Of a stretch of 64,000 nt of DNA, positions 55,029 to 63,471 are shown one piece after another. Positions within the stretch are counted from its first letter, which is position 1. Every line of letters starts with the position of its first letter. Below the pieces are notes generated by a model. That model was not told where the DNA came from and searched no databases. It was given only the letters and a program-made list of their open reading frames with translations. Origin of the DNA: Rhizobacter koreensis (GTDB taxonomy: Bacteria; Pseudomonadota; Gammaproteobacteria; Burkholderiales; Burkholderiaceae_C); assembly GCF_013366375.1 (NCBI RefSeq), contig NZ_JABWMJ010000004.1:392707-456706 (forward strand). Direction: 5' to 3'. Both the position numbers and the translations under genes were made by a program.

Positions 55029-55871
55029 TCACTTGTGGCAAACCAAGCAGGCTCCGCCGCCTTCATCCTCGCCATAGACGTCGTCGATGTCTTCGGGGCA
55101 TTCCCTCACTGGGCGCAGTGGGTTGATGGGAATGCTCCTGCGCAAGCGTGCGCGGCGGATCTCGTATTCAGCCTTGATCTCGGCGACGCGCTCGGGCTTC
55201 TCCATGTCCCACAGGGATTCGCCCTTCGACCAGGTGAAGGGCGAGCCATGCTCCAAGGCGTCCTTCTCAAGCTCTTTGGCTTTTTCGTAGTCCTCGGGGT
55301 GCTGCTCGCGCAGCCGAACCCATTCGATCTTCTGCTGGAAGAAGCAGAAGGTGCAGCCGCTTCGCGAACGCCACTCGTAATACTGTGGGTAGCCGACTCC
55401 CGAGGACTCAAGGATGTCCACGACGCCAGCCTTATCAATGCCAGCCTCCCTGAAGGGCAGGCGGACGACCAGGTTGTCCGCCTTTGATGAGTAGCCCTCG
55501 CGGTAGTCCTCGTCAGCGCGGATTGCCACATAGGAGAAAACTTGGTCGCCAGCCGCAAGCCAGGGCCTGACCCACTGTTCGAAGGGAGCCAACTTGAGCT
55601 TTCGGGTGCACCAGCGTGTCTGCGGGTTGGGGAGAAAGTGGTTGTATTCGCGCAGCCAAAAGCGGAAGTCCCGCCGGGGATTGAGCCGGGCGATGGGCTT
55701 GCCCAGGTAGCCTTCAAGTCTGCCCAGGAACTCGTAGACCTCGGGAAGCTCTTCCCCGGTGTCGGTGAAGAAGTAGTCGATGTCGAGTTCTGGATGCTTG
55801 TCGCGCATCCAGACGGCCAAGGCGGCGCTGTCTTTGCCTCCTGAGATGCCCAAGACATGCCGCTCAGCCAT
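55029..55871 (-). CDS. sspD: SspD, PP-loop ATP pyrophosphatase (PAPS reductase/DndC-like) for DNA phosphorothioation
   Basis: The 280-residue protein starts with the PP-loop motif SGGKDS (10-15), which adenylates its target before sulfur transfer. Cys residues in RWCTRK and GCTFC probably hold the iron-sulfur cluster known for DndC/SspD. The C terminus adds a CLVC pair. In SspABCD systems SspD takes sulfur from SspA and supplies it for single-strand backbone modification. It overlaps sspC by eight bases and is last in the operon. A plain PAPS reductase is unlikely beside DUF4007 and the large ATPase. Confidence 0.88.
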   Translation of the reverse strand: MAERHVLGISGGKDSAALAVWMRDKHPELDIDYFFTDTGEELPEVYEFLGRLEGYLGKPIARLNPRRDFRFWLREYNHFLPNPQTRWCTRKLKLAPFEQWVRPWLAAGDQVFSYVAIRADEDYREGYSSKADNLVVRLPFREAGIDKAGVVDILESSGVGYPQYYEWRSRSGCTFCFFQQKIEWVRLREQHPEDYEKAKELEKDALEHGSPFTWSKGESLWDMEKPERVAEIKAEYEIRRARLRRSIPINPLRPVRECPEDIDDVYGEDEGGGACLVCHK

Positions 55872-58800
55872 TGGATTCCTCCCTCTCCGTAGCCAGCTTC
55901 ATGCCGGCCTTCGCCAGGATCGCCAGCAAGACATCAGTGCCCAGGCCTTGGCCCTGCAGCATGCTTGCCAACTCAGCCGCCTTGTCATCGACCATCTTGC
56001 GGTGCCTCTCCGAGATGGCGAACGAGCGCGAGATCGTCCGGGTCTCCGCGCCCGCGCCGATGACGACGGCGATGGCTTCGCTGCGCGCCTTGCGGCCTTG
56101 GACCGCCACGAAGGCCTCCGCCTCGCGGAAGCGGCGCGCGAACTGCGCCAGCTCCAGCAACGCTGCGTCGATGTGCCGATCAACCCAGTCACGGGGTGGC
56201 TTGTCCGCAGCCAGGCTCAGCAGACCCTCCAGGGACTCGCGAGAGCCATCGTAGGAGGCCAGGCGGGTGGCGAATGCATCCAACCGGAAGTTACCCGCCA
56301 CGCCCGCCAAGGCCGTGGCCCTCTCCCGCAGGGAGTCCAGGTCATCTCGGGTCGCATCGAGGGCGGCAAGCATCTTGGCCTCGACTTCGCCGAGCATCTT
56401 GGCGTACGCCGTCGCCAGCTCCTTCAAAGGGGCCCGAAGCTCTTTGACATAGGACTTGCCATCGGCTGCGCCAAGCAGGGATGCCAGGTCAACGAAGAGA
56501 ACCTTGTGCGGGTCGCTGGCTTTGAGCAGCATATCCCGCATGGCCTTGGCCGTCGCCCCCAACCGCTGCGTGCGGCGCGACCACTCGGGAAGGTTGAAGA
56601 CCATGGCCACAAGGCCGCGGGCGGCTTCGAGCGGATCGGCCGCGCCAGCTTTCTCACCGATTTCAGCCAGCAGACGGGCGATGCCTTCGAGGATGCGGTT
56701 CTTGTCCTCGTCAATGGCGATCCACCGCAGTGTGAAGCGCGAGGGATCCTGCAGGCACTCGTCGATGTCGGCGTCGCTCAGCCTAGGCGTGAACATGCCA
56801 TCTTTGTAGACGGCCACGTTGGCCTTGTGCGCAAGAAGGAAGGCTGTCAAGAACACAGGCAGCACGCCTTGCTTCATGCCGAAGGGCGGCTGGCTCCAGA
56901 GCTCGTAGACCGCATCGACGCCCACGCGGGCGTTGGCATCCGTGAACAGGTCCCTGGTCGCGCGCCAGAGCTCGATGAAGCCCTCGCCCGACTCGATAGA
57001 GGGCGGGCAGAAGCGCCAGGCGCCGCTCTCCTTGCGGTAGAGGTCGGACGCGGTCAGCAGGGTGTCGAGCAGCCCGCGCTCCGCCGGGAAGCCCTCGATG
57101 CCGAGCCTCTCTTGACCTTCGGCATTGATCATGGAGTGCAGCAGGTCGCGGCGCGCCTTGACGCTGTTGCTCGAAACGCTGTCGCGGTTGACCAGCTCGC
57201 TCCACACCGCCGGACAGTGGTGGTAGAGCTTGTCTGCGAGGTCCGAGGCGACAGGAGAGAGCTTGGCCCCCGGCTCGATGACTTGATCGCTTCCGTCGTG
57301 CCACTTCGACAGCGAGACTGCGGCTTGGAGGTGGTCTTCAAGGTCGGAGCGGGTCGCAGCCAGCCGGGCGAAGACTTCCCGCCGCGCAACGGGATCCCCG
57401 CCCAGCTCATGGCGCTCCTTGACCTGCTCAAGGGCCACCAGCTCCGCCGAGAGCTCGGCGATTCGGGCATGGTTCGACGGGATCCCGATGAGCACGGGCC
57501 AGGGATCAAGCCTCGCGCAGGCTTGTGCCCGCTTGCGGGCTTCGCGGGCGGACATACCCCTGCTAGGGATGGCGAGGATGAACTGTCCGAACTCGCCCCG
57601 CTGGGGCGAGTAGCCATCGGCGATCTTTTCGGCCTGCTCGACGCTGCGCAGCGAAAGCTCCATCCAGCGCATGGAGCCTGTCTCGTGGTAGTGCCGCTTG
57701 GCGACCACCGGATGCATGCCCATGAGCTGTGAGAGCTTCGCGTAGTCGATGCCGGGGGAGGCGGCCAGGGCTTGAGCCATGGCCGCATCGATGTCGAAGT
57801 CGCTGCCCTCGAAGACCGACCAAGCCCCGGTGTAGCTCTTGAAGAGAGCGACCTTTAAGGCGGCCAGCTTGCGCAGAGCCTCGTCAATCTGCTCCTGCGG
57901 AACCTTGTAGAACAAGGCGGAGAGCACCGGCAAATCGGCGGCTAGGCCCGAGCCATTGCGGAACATGTCGATGATGGCGATGTTCTTGATCATCGCCACC
58001 AAGAGCGGATCGCCCGACTTCGCCTCGGCCCGCTCCACCGCCTCGACCGCTTGGGACCAACGGTGGCCGTCGGGTGAGGCCAGGATCGCCGGCTCCAGGT
58101 TCGCCCGCAGGTAGTCCCAGTAGTCGCCGGGGCGATACCAGGTGGCTTGGCTTAGCGAGGTCGATTGCAGGTAGGAGCGGAAGCCATGGGCTTCCACCGA
58201 AGACAGGAAGCCGAAGGTACTGCGCTCGTTTTGTCCGAACTGCCGCTTTGAGATCGGGCCAAGCAATGCGGCCATGGCCGGATGTAGGGGCCAGCAGCGC
58301 GCAAGCGCGTCGGCAAAGTCCTTGCCAACGGCGGGCCTCCTGGAGCGGATGGCCTCGGCAACGATGCTGGAGGCATGGTGCATCCAATCGGGGCGGCGCT
58401 TGGCCTCGATCGCCCTGCCGATCAGCTCGACGACTTCATCGCTTGCGGCTACGAAGGGAAGGTCCAGGTAGCGGCCTTGAACCTTTGCCCAATCATCCCG
58501 GGTGTCGATGCCCAAACGGGCCGAATACTGCGCGAAGGATTGGTGCAGCACGCCCACGACGACCAAGCGGCCCTCCGAGCGCGCGGAGGCCTCGGCCAAC
58601 TCTTGGAAGAAGTAGACGTCGTCGCCTGAGCCGAGGGCTGAGGCTTCGAGGAACTTGCCCATCTCATCGATGAAGACCAAGACGCCATCGCCCGGGCGAT
58701 CCTTGGCTTCCGCGAGCAGCTCGGCGATGACCGATGGTGCGTTGGGCTTGTTGCGTCCGTCGAAGCTCTTGCCTTGGGCCCGCCGAATGGCGGCCCCCAA

Positions 58801-59193
58801 CTCTGCGACCACGCTTCCACGGCGGCCAACAACCGGGAGGACAAGCCATCCTTTGCGGACCGGAAAGGCCTTGTCGAACGCAGGCTTCGAGTCAAGCCTG
58901 AGCGCCGCGCGGGCTTTCGCTCTCAGGCCCCTGTCGGGATGCAGCGCGCTGGCAAGCGCGACGGCGAGCGAGGACTTTCCTCCGCCAAAGGGTCCCGTCC
59001 AGGTGAAGCTGCGTTGATTGGTTCCGTCGATTTGACGGCACATGCCTTCGACTACCGACGAGGCTGTCGAATGGAAGATGTAGCCGTCCAGCGCATCGGC
59101 GCGGCCGATGTCCGCATCGATTCGGATCGAGCGTTGATATTGGCGCGAAATCTGGACAATGTCCGAGAGCGCCTGCTCCTTGGAATCAGCCAT
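55864..59193 (-). CDS. sspC: SspC, large P-loop ATPase of the DNA phosphorothioation system
   Basis: The 1,109-residue protein has Walker A GPFGGGKSS (67-75) and Walker B VLVFIDEMGKF (171-181). The rest is helical and charged, with no recognised motif. Size and location between the DUF4007 and PP-loop genes match SspC, the ATPase of the single-strand phosphorothioation machinery. I chose the ATG at 59193 (MADSKEQALS), which overlaps the sspB stop by eight bases; a frame extension to 59289 reads through sspB and looks artefactual. Confidence 0.85.
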   Translation of the reverse strand: MADSKEQALSDIVQISRQYQRSIRIDADIGRADALDGYIFHSTASSVVEGMCRQIDGTNQRSFTWTGPFGGGKSSLAVALASALHPDRGLRAKARAALRLDSKPAFDKAFPVRKGWLVLPVVGRRGSVVAELGAAIRRAQGKSFDGRNKPNAPSVIAELLAEAKDRPGDGVLVFIDEMGKFLEASALGSGDDVYFFQELAEASARSEGRLVVVGVLHQSFAQYSARLGIDTRDDWAKVQGRYLDLPFVAASDEVVELIGRAIEAKRRPDWMHHASSIVAEAIRSRRPAVGKDFADALARCWPLHPAMAALLGPISKRQFGQNERSTFGFLSSVEAHGFRSYLQSTSLSQATWYRPGDYWDYLRANLEPAILASPDGHRWSQAVEAVERAEAKSGDPLLVAMIKNIAIIDMFRNGSGLAADLPVLSALFYKVPQEQIDEALRKLAALKVALFKSYTGAWSVFEGSDFDIDAAMAQALAASPGIDYAKLSQLMGMHPVVAKRHYHETGSMRWMELSLRSVEQAEKIADGYSPQRGEFGQFILAIPSRGMSAREARKRAQACARLDPWPVLIGIPSNHARIAELSAELVALEQVKERHELGGDPVARREVFARLAATRSDLEDHLQAAVSLSKWHDGSDQVIEPGAKLSPVASDLADKLYHHCPAVWSELVNRDSVSSNSVKARRDLLHSMINAEGQERLGIEGFPAERGLLDTLLTASDLYRKESGAWRFCPPSIESGEGFIELWRATRDLFTDANARVGVDAVYELWSQPPFGMKQGVLPVFLTAFLLAHKANVAVYKDGMFTPRLSDADIDECLQDPSRFTLRWIAIDEDKNRILEGIARLLAEIGEKAGAADPLEAARGLVAMVFNLPEWSRRTQRLGATAKAMRDMLLKASDPHKVLFVDLASLLGAADGKSYVKELRAPLKELATAYAKMLGEVEAKMLAALDATRDDLDSLRERATALAGVAGNFRLDAFATRLASYDGSRESLEGLLSLAADKPPRDWVDRHIDAALLELAQFARRFREAEAFVAVQGRKARSEAIAVVIGAGAETRTISRSFAISERHRKMVDDKAAELASMLQGQGLGTDVLLAILAKAGMKLATEREESNG

Positions 59194-60109
59194 AGGCGCG
59201 CCTGACCATTTCTTTCCTGTCCTCTTTGGAGAGGTTCTTGCGATGGACTTGGCGCAAGCCCGCGGAGTCGGTCCACGCGAGCTTCCCACCCGTGAAGTCG
59301 GCCAAGGCGATCAGCCGCTGGGCAATCGACTCCTCATCGAGCTTGAAGACTCGCCCCGGTGAGCCTTCCGCGTAAGCGACGGTCTCGAATGCCAGCGAGC
59401 TTTGGCCTTCTGCCGTCCGGTCCCAGAAATCAATCAGGGCGTAAGCGAAGGCGCCGTCATGCAACGAGGCCTTGGGGCCCCGGCGGAATGCGTATTGGCC
59501 TTTGTGGACCTCTTGAAGCAGGCTGAGCTCGCCGAGCAGCGGCTCGGCGAAGTCTTCGGGCGAGCCTCCTGCCGCTCGGGGAGCGTAGCTGCGCAGGCAA
59601 GTCTCCAAGTCGCGTGAAAGCGTCGAGGCGGAGAGGCGGTGCCTCGGGTCTAGATCCCGGGCGTATCGGGCCAAGGGCTCTTCTAGCTCTTGGCGGGTAA
59701 AGGTCGGCGCTGTCACATGGTTGAACAGCCAATGCCATGTGGTGGAGCGGTAGCAGCGGCCGGCGAGCTGCCAATGGGCGAGCCAAGCGGTGGTGGGGTT
59801 CTCGGCGTAGGGGTCGAGGCCGCCGTCTTGCAGGATCTCCATGGCGAGGCTGCCGATGCGGAAGCCCTCGCCCTCCTCGAACATGATTCCGCAGGCGAGC
59901 GCCCAATGGCGGATGGAGGCAACCATGTTCTTGCCAACCCCAAAGGCCGCGATCGCCGACTCGTCGACGAAGGTTGACTTCTTGATGTAGCCGCCGTCAA
60001 CAGTCTGCTCGAAGGCCTTCTTGAGCCACATCTGCCGCAGCGGGAAGGTCTCATGGCCTGAGAAGTGGGCGGGCGGCTTGCCTCCTGCAGCAGTTTGAGT
60101 GTTGGCCAT
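59186..60109 (-). CDS. sspB: SspB, DUF4007 protein (DNA-nicking component of phosphorothioation)
   Basis: The 307-residue protein carries the DUF4007 signature HFSGHETFPLRQMWLKKAF, then AAFGVGKNMVASIRHWALA. DUF4007 proteins are the SspB component, reported to nick DNA so that sulfur can be put into one strand. It is the first gene of a tightly coupled sspB-sspC-sspD operon that converges on the sspFGH operon. Its promoter must lie in the 38 bases or slightly more before the divergent small gene at 60148. Confidence 0.87.
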   Translation of the reverse strand: MANTQTAAGGKPPAHFSGHETFPLRQMWLKKAFEQTVDGGYIKKSTFVDESAIAAFGVGKNMVASIRHWALACGIMFEEGEGFRIGSLAMEILQDGGLDPYAENPTTAWLAHWQLAGRCYRSTTWHWLFNHVTAPTFTRQELEEPLARYARDLDPRHRLSASTLSRDLETCLRSYAPRAAGGSPEDFAEPLLGELSLLQEVHKGQYAFRRGPKASLHDGAFAYALIDFWDRTAEGQSSLAFETVAYAEGSPGRVFKLDEESIAQRLIALADFTGGKLAWTDSAGLRQVHRKNLSKEDRKEMVRRAYG

Positions 60110-60147
60110 GATCGCATCTTAGCGCGGCGAGGGGCGAACACGTCACC

Positions 60148-60540
60148 TTGACTGCACTCCCGCTGACGACGGGGAAGCAGTTGGCCAAGCTCGCCGAAGC
60201 TCACATGATGGATCTGTCGGAGCCTGGGTTCGAACTCGAGCGGGAGGCAGACGAGGCGTTCGCCGGACTGGTGGACTACTTCAGGGAGTACCGTGACTGC
60301 GCGGACCTCTACACCGAGTCGCCGAAGTTCGAGGTGTACGACGAACTGCAGTCCCGCATCGATGGCCTGAAGGCGCTCGGCGTGTCATTGCGCTATGCCG
60401 AACGCAAAATGCAGGTGAAGTGGGGAGCCGACCCCGATGCCAAGCCGATGCCGGTGAGCGTTCTGTACGTTGTCGCTTTCCCGCTGGGCAAGGAGCCGGA
60501 CCAGTTTGCGACACCGAAGTCCGGCGGCATTCGCTTCTGA
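60148..60540 (+). CDS. Hypothetical protein divergent from sspB
   Basis: I do not recognise this 130-residue protein. It is acidic and helical in the first 70 residues (LEREADEAFAGLVDYFREYR), then contains VLYVVAFPLGKEPDQF. It starts with TTG at 60148, or possibly ATG 60205. No signal peptide or membrane segment is present. It may be element backbone or a defence-island accessory gene. Divergent placement 38 bases from sspB leaves a shared promoter region. Confidence 0.6.
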   Translation: MTALPLTTGKQLAKLAEAHMMDLSEPGFELEREADEAFAGLVDYFREYRDCADLYTESPKFEVYDELQSRIDGLKALGVSLRYAERKMQVKWGADPDAKPMPVSVLYVVAFPLGKEPDQFATPKSGGIRF

Positions 60541-60640
60541 TGCAAGTGGGACGCTGTGCCGTCCACACCAGATCCGAGTTGCTTCTTCTGTATCTCGCAT
60601 CGCCATCCGACAGTGAAGGTCCTGCTGCGAACCGATTGGC

Positions 60641-61300
60641 TCACGGCTGGCATTCGCTCGCGGAGGAGGTTCCAACCTGCCCCGTCGACGAGCCAAAGGA
60701 ACACTGCAGCAGGACGAGCATCCCCAGTTGCTCCGCCCTCGGCGCAGCCAGCGGCTGCACCGGAAACGCCCCCTGCACCCGCGGGTCCGTCCCATACCGC
60801 TGCACCAGCTTGCAGAACGGGCAGTGGTCGTTCGACCGCGCCACGGAGCCGAAGGCCGCCAGGAACTCGCTGTGGCAGGTCGGGCAGGTGACGAGCGAGA
60901 AGCTCCTCGTGTCGGTGAGCCACAGGCCGTCCGTGTGCGCGGCCAGATCGAAGGCGCGGTCGAAGCTGATGCGGTGCGGCGGCTGGCAGATGCCGACGTA
61001 GTGGCGGTAGGCGCCGACGAGAGCTTCACCCGCTGGGAAGTCGGCGTCTCGCAGACGGCGGTACAGGGCCACGACGATCGACGCCTCGGCGCGGTGGAGC
61101 AGGTTGGCGCCGTGGTACCACTCGGGGGAGTCCGGCGAACGCCCTCGAGGCACGGCCATGCGGTCCGGGAAGAGCAGGCGCAGCGCCTCGCGGGGTGGCA
61201 GGCCCGTCAGATGACCGATGGTGCGCACACGTGCGCCGCAGGCCGCGCAGGCTTTGGCCAGTGCCAGGGCGCGCAGTTGGCGATCGACCCGCGACTGCAT
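60641..61300 (-). CDS. flhC: FlhC-like transcriptional activator of the conjugative element
   Basis: The 219-residue protein matches FlhC in layout: an N-terminal helical part (LALAKACAACGARVRTIGHL), the core YHGANLLHRAEASIVVALYR, and the zinc-binding Cys pairs CPTC and CPFC. FlhC works with FlhD as a heteromeric activator. Mobile elements of SXT/R391 and IncA/C type carry such pairs (SetCD, AcaCD) as master activators of transfer. It follows flhD by 24 bases. Far from any flagellar gene, control of conjugation is the likely role. Confidence 0.85.
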   Translation of the reverse strand: MQSRVDRQLRALALAKACAACGARVRTIGHLTGLPPREALRLLFPDRMAVPRGRSPDSPEWYHGANLLHRAEASIVVALYRRLRDADFPAGEALVGAYRHYVGICQPPHRISFDRAFDLAAHTDGLWLTDTRSFSLVTCPTCHSEFLAAFGSVARSNDHCPFCKLVQRYGTDPRVQGAFPVQPLAAPRAEQLGMLVLLQCSFGSSTGQVGTSSASECQP

Positions 61301-61324
61301 GGCGTATGACCCGGCATCTGGGCG

Positions 61325-61630
61325 TCAGGCTGCCGAACTGGCCGTGACATGGCGGGGGGCGTGGACCGCAGCCAGCGGTCGCACCAGCGGCAGCGGCGTG
61401 TCGAGCAGGCTGACCAGGTCGCGGCGCGGCGGGAAGAGCGTCGCGTCGCCCAGGTTGGCCACGATGGCCATCAGCTGCTGGACGCTCATCGTGACGAGCC
61501 GCTCGGCCTGGATCGCGTCGAGCGCGAAGCGGCAGCACGCCGCCGTGCGGTCGTGGAGGATGCCGTCGCGGATGGTGAGCAGCAGGGTCAGGTTGGCGAT
61601 CTGCACATCGGAGAGCTGGACCTGGTTCAT
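61325..61630 (-). CDS. flhD: FlhD-like transcriptional activator of the conjugative element
   Basis: The 101-residue protein begins MNQVQLSDVQIANLTLLLTI and continues ALDAIQAERLVTMSVQQLMA, the FlhD pattern. GAGGACGCACC precedes the ATG at 61630; the frame is open upstream but Pro/Arg-rich and without conservation. Partner of the FlhC-like product; together they probably switch on the tra operons and excision or transfer functions. Confidence 0.85.
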   Translation of the reverse strand: MNQVQLSDVQIANLTLLLTIRDGILHDRTAACCRFALDAIQAERLVTMSVQQLMAIVANLGDATLFPPRRDLVSLLDTPLPLVRPLAAVHAPRHVTASSAA

Positions 61631-61997
61631 GGTGCGTCCTCGCGTGGGGACCACGAGCCCGTGCAGGGCAGGGTGGAGGGGTTGGTCGGTGGATGCGGGT
61701 CGTGTTGCGGTGGCTGAAGGAATGGTTCCGGCGCTGTGCGGCCAGCATAGGGTGGGCGACAGGTCGACTTCAATGGGCGGCGCGGGCCTGTGCATCTGCT
61801 TACCGAATTGCCACTCGCAAGCCCTGGCGAATTCCGGCGAATGCGTGAGCGCCACCGCATGAAGCGCTCAGTTCGCAAGTTCGGCGGCGTGAACGACGCC
61901 CTTGTCGGGGCGTCGTGCAACGTCGGCGCCGGCCCGGTCGGCGAACGGGGCTTGACCCCCGCTCGCCGCCGTGCCGGACTGCCTGCTCAGGCCGTGC
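61631..61997. other. Intergenic region upstream of flhDC
   Basis: About 365 bases between the DUF932 gene end and flhD. This is where the flhDC promoter should be. I see no supported gene and no clear promoter hexamers or hairpin. Confidence 0.4.
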
Positions 61998-63062
61998 TCA
62001 GATCGCTTCGGCCAGGCCCTTCCACTCGGCGGTGCCGAGCTCGATCAGCTTGCCGCCCAGCGCCTCGAACTCCGTGGCGCGGTCGTAGTCGTCGATCTCC
62101 TGGCTGTAGTGCGTCACCGCATTGACCAGCCCGTAGCCCGAGAGCTCGCCCTCGGTGATCAGATGCCGCAACACGCCCGAGCGCTCGACATCGTTGAGCG
62201 TGTAGCGCTGGGCCAGCACCTCGACCGTCTTCACCGGGTCGCCGACGAGGGGGATCTTCAGCGTCTTCTGCAGCTTCTGCGCCGTCTGCCGGAAGCTCGC
62301 CTCCGACACCGCCGCCTGCACCACGTCGCGCACCTTCAGGAAGAAGGCCTTGTCGTCGGCACGCAGGGTGTCGTCCTGGTAGACCTGCAGGCCCTCGTCC
62401 TCGGTGCCGAGCGAGCGGCCCACGTGCGTCTTGCGCAGCGACCGGTCCGCCGCGATCAGGCCGTTGCGGCAGATCAGCCGGTACAGCAGCGGCTGCACCG
62501 ACAGCGTGCCCTGGCCGACCTCCGAGTTCGAGATCACCACGCCGGCCTGCACCACGTCGCCCGGCGCCATCTCGTAGGTCAGGCGCGAGGTGATGCACTT
62601 CAGGTACATGCGCGTCTCGGTCAGCTCGACCGACTCGAAACGCACTTCGGGAAGCTGCTGCAGGATGGGCAGCACGCTCTCGGCGAGGTCGAAGTTGTCG
62701 AGCCGGCGGTAGCGGTCCGACAGCACCGCGCGCACCTGGCCGTCCAGGGTGCGCAGCATGCGCCGGTCGTCCTCGCTCTGCAGCCAGGTGTTGACGTTGC
62801 GGTCCAGCAGCACCGGTTGCTCCTCGCGCATGCGCTCGAAGTAAGCGTGCGGGATCTTCAGCTTGTCGGCCAGCTGGCGGCGCGCCAGCGGCGTGACGCC
62901 GTAGCGCACCGGGTTGCCGGCTTCGTTGACGATGATGTGCGTCTGGCCGTCGTCGCCGGTGCTGTGATGCACCAGCTGCGACGGCACGATCAGGTCCTTC
63001 TTCGAGTGCATCTGGCGCTCCAGTTCCTGGGCCAGGCTCACGAGGGTACGTCCGCTCTTCAT
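61998..63062 (-). CDS. DUF932-domain protein
   Basis: The 354-residue protein from ATG 63062 (GGAGAAAGTC just upstream) shows the DUF932 pattern around VRAVLSDRYRRLDNFDLAES and ITSRLTYEMAPGDVVQAGVV. DUF932 proteins are common on plasmids, ICEs and phages, and the exact function is unknown. No signal peptide is present. An extension to 63599 is open but Arg/Pro-rich and has no ribosome site. Confidence 0.88.
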   Translation of the reverse strand: MKSGRTLVSLAQELERQMHSKKDLIVPSQLVHHSTGDDGQTHIIVNEAGNPVRYGVTPLARRQLADKLKIPHAYFERMREEQPVLLDRNVNTWLQSEDDRRMLRTLDGQVRAVLSDRYRRLDNFDLAESVLPILQQLPEVRFESVELTETRMYLKCITSRLTYEMAPGDVVQAGVVISNSEVGQGTLSVQPLLYRLICRNGLIAADRSLRKTHVGRSLGTEDEGLQVYQDDTLRADDKAFFLKVRDVVQAAVSEASFRQTAQKLQKTLKIPLVGDPVKTVEVLAQRYTLNDVERSGVLRHLITEGELSGYGLVNAVTHYSQEIDDYDRATEFEALGGKLIELGTAEWKGLAEAI

Positions 63063-63471
63063 GACTTTCTCCAATCGGGGTGTGTGAAAAGCGGGGACGG
63101 CACGGCCCACGTCGGGGCACGGGTCCCCGCAGTGGGTTGACGACGACAACTCGCCGCATGCAGCGCGTCCTGGGTGGATCGGCGATGCATCGGCGAGGCA
63201 GGGGCGCGACGTCGGTGACATGGGTGTCGCCATCGGTCGCGATGGATCTCCAGGGCTGCCTTCGTGGCGCCGGGAGGCGTCACCTGGTCTGGCAGCTACC
63301 AGTCGGGAAACGACGAGGGGAGCGCGTCGGCCGCATGGCCGACGGCGCCTGACCTTTTCGCCGGCACCGGCAGGTCTTGGCGCAGGGCATTCGCCGACCC
63401 GTCCAGAGCCGCTGAAAAAGCGGGTGCGGCCCGCCGTGGCTCGCCGCACCCCAAGCTCCATGACCTCTGCC
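63063..63471. other. Intergenic region between the Toprim gene and the DUF932 gene
   Basis: About 410 bases without a supported gene; all frames here are Arg/Pro/Gly-rich. It should contain the promoter of the DUF932 gene. I see no strong repeat or hairpin. Confidence 0.4.

Noticed and set aside
54833..55075. 80-codon minus-strand ORF after the transposon
   Set aside because: Overlaps the end of sspD and the intergenic gap; Arg/Pro-rich, no ribosome site, no recognisable features.
55780..57732. 650-codon plus-strand ORF opposite sspC and sspD
   Set aside because: Antisense shadow; composition and lack of motifs do not support a gene.
58866..59289. Upstream extension of sspC to 59289
   Set aside because: The added 32 residues read through sspB in a second frame; the ATG at 59193 has the usual overlap with the sspB stop.
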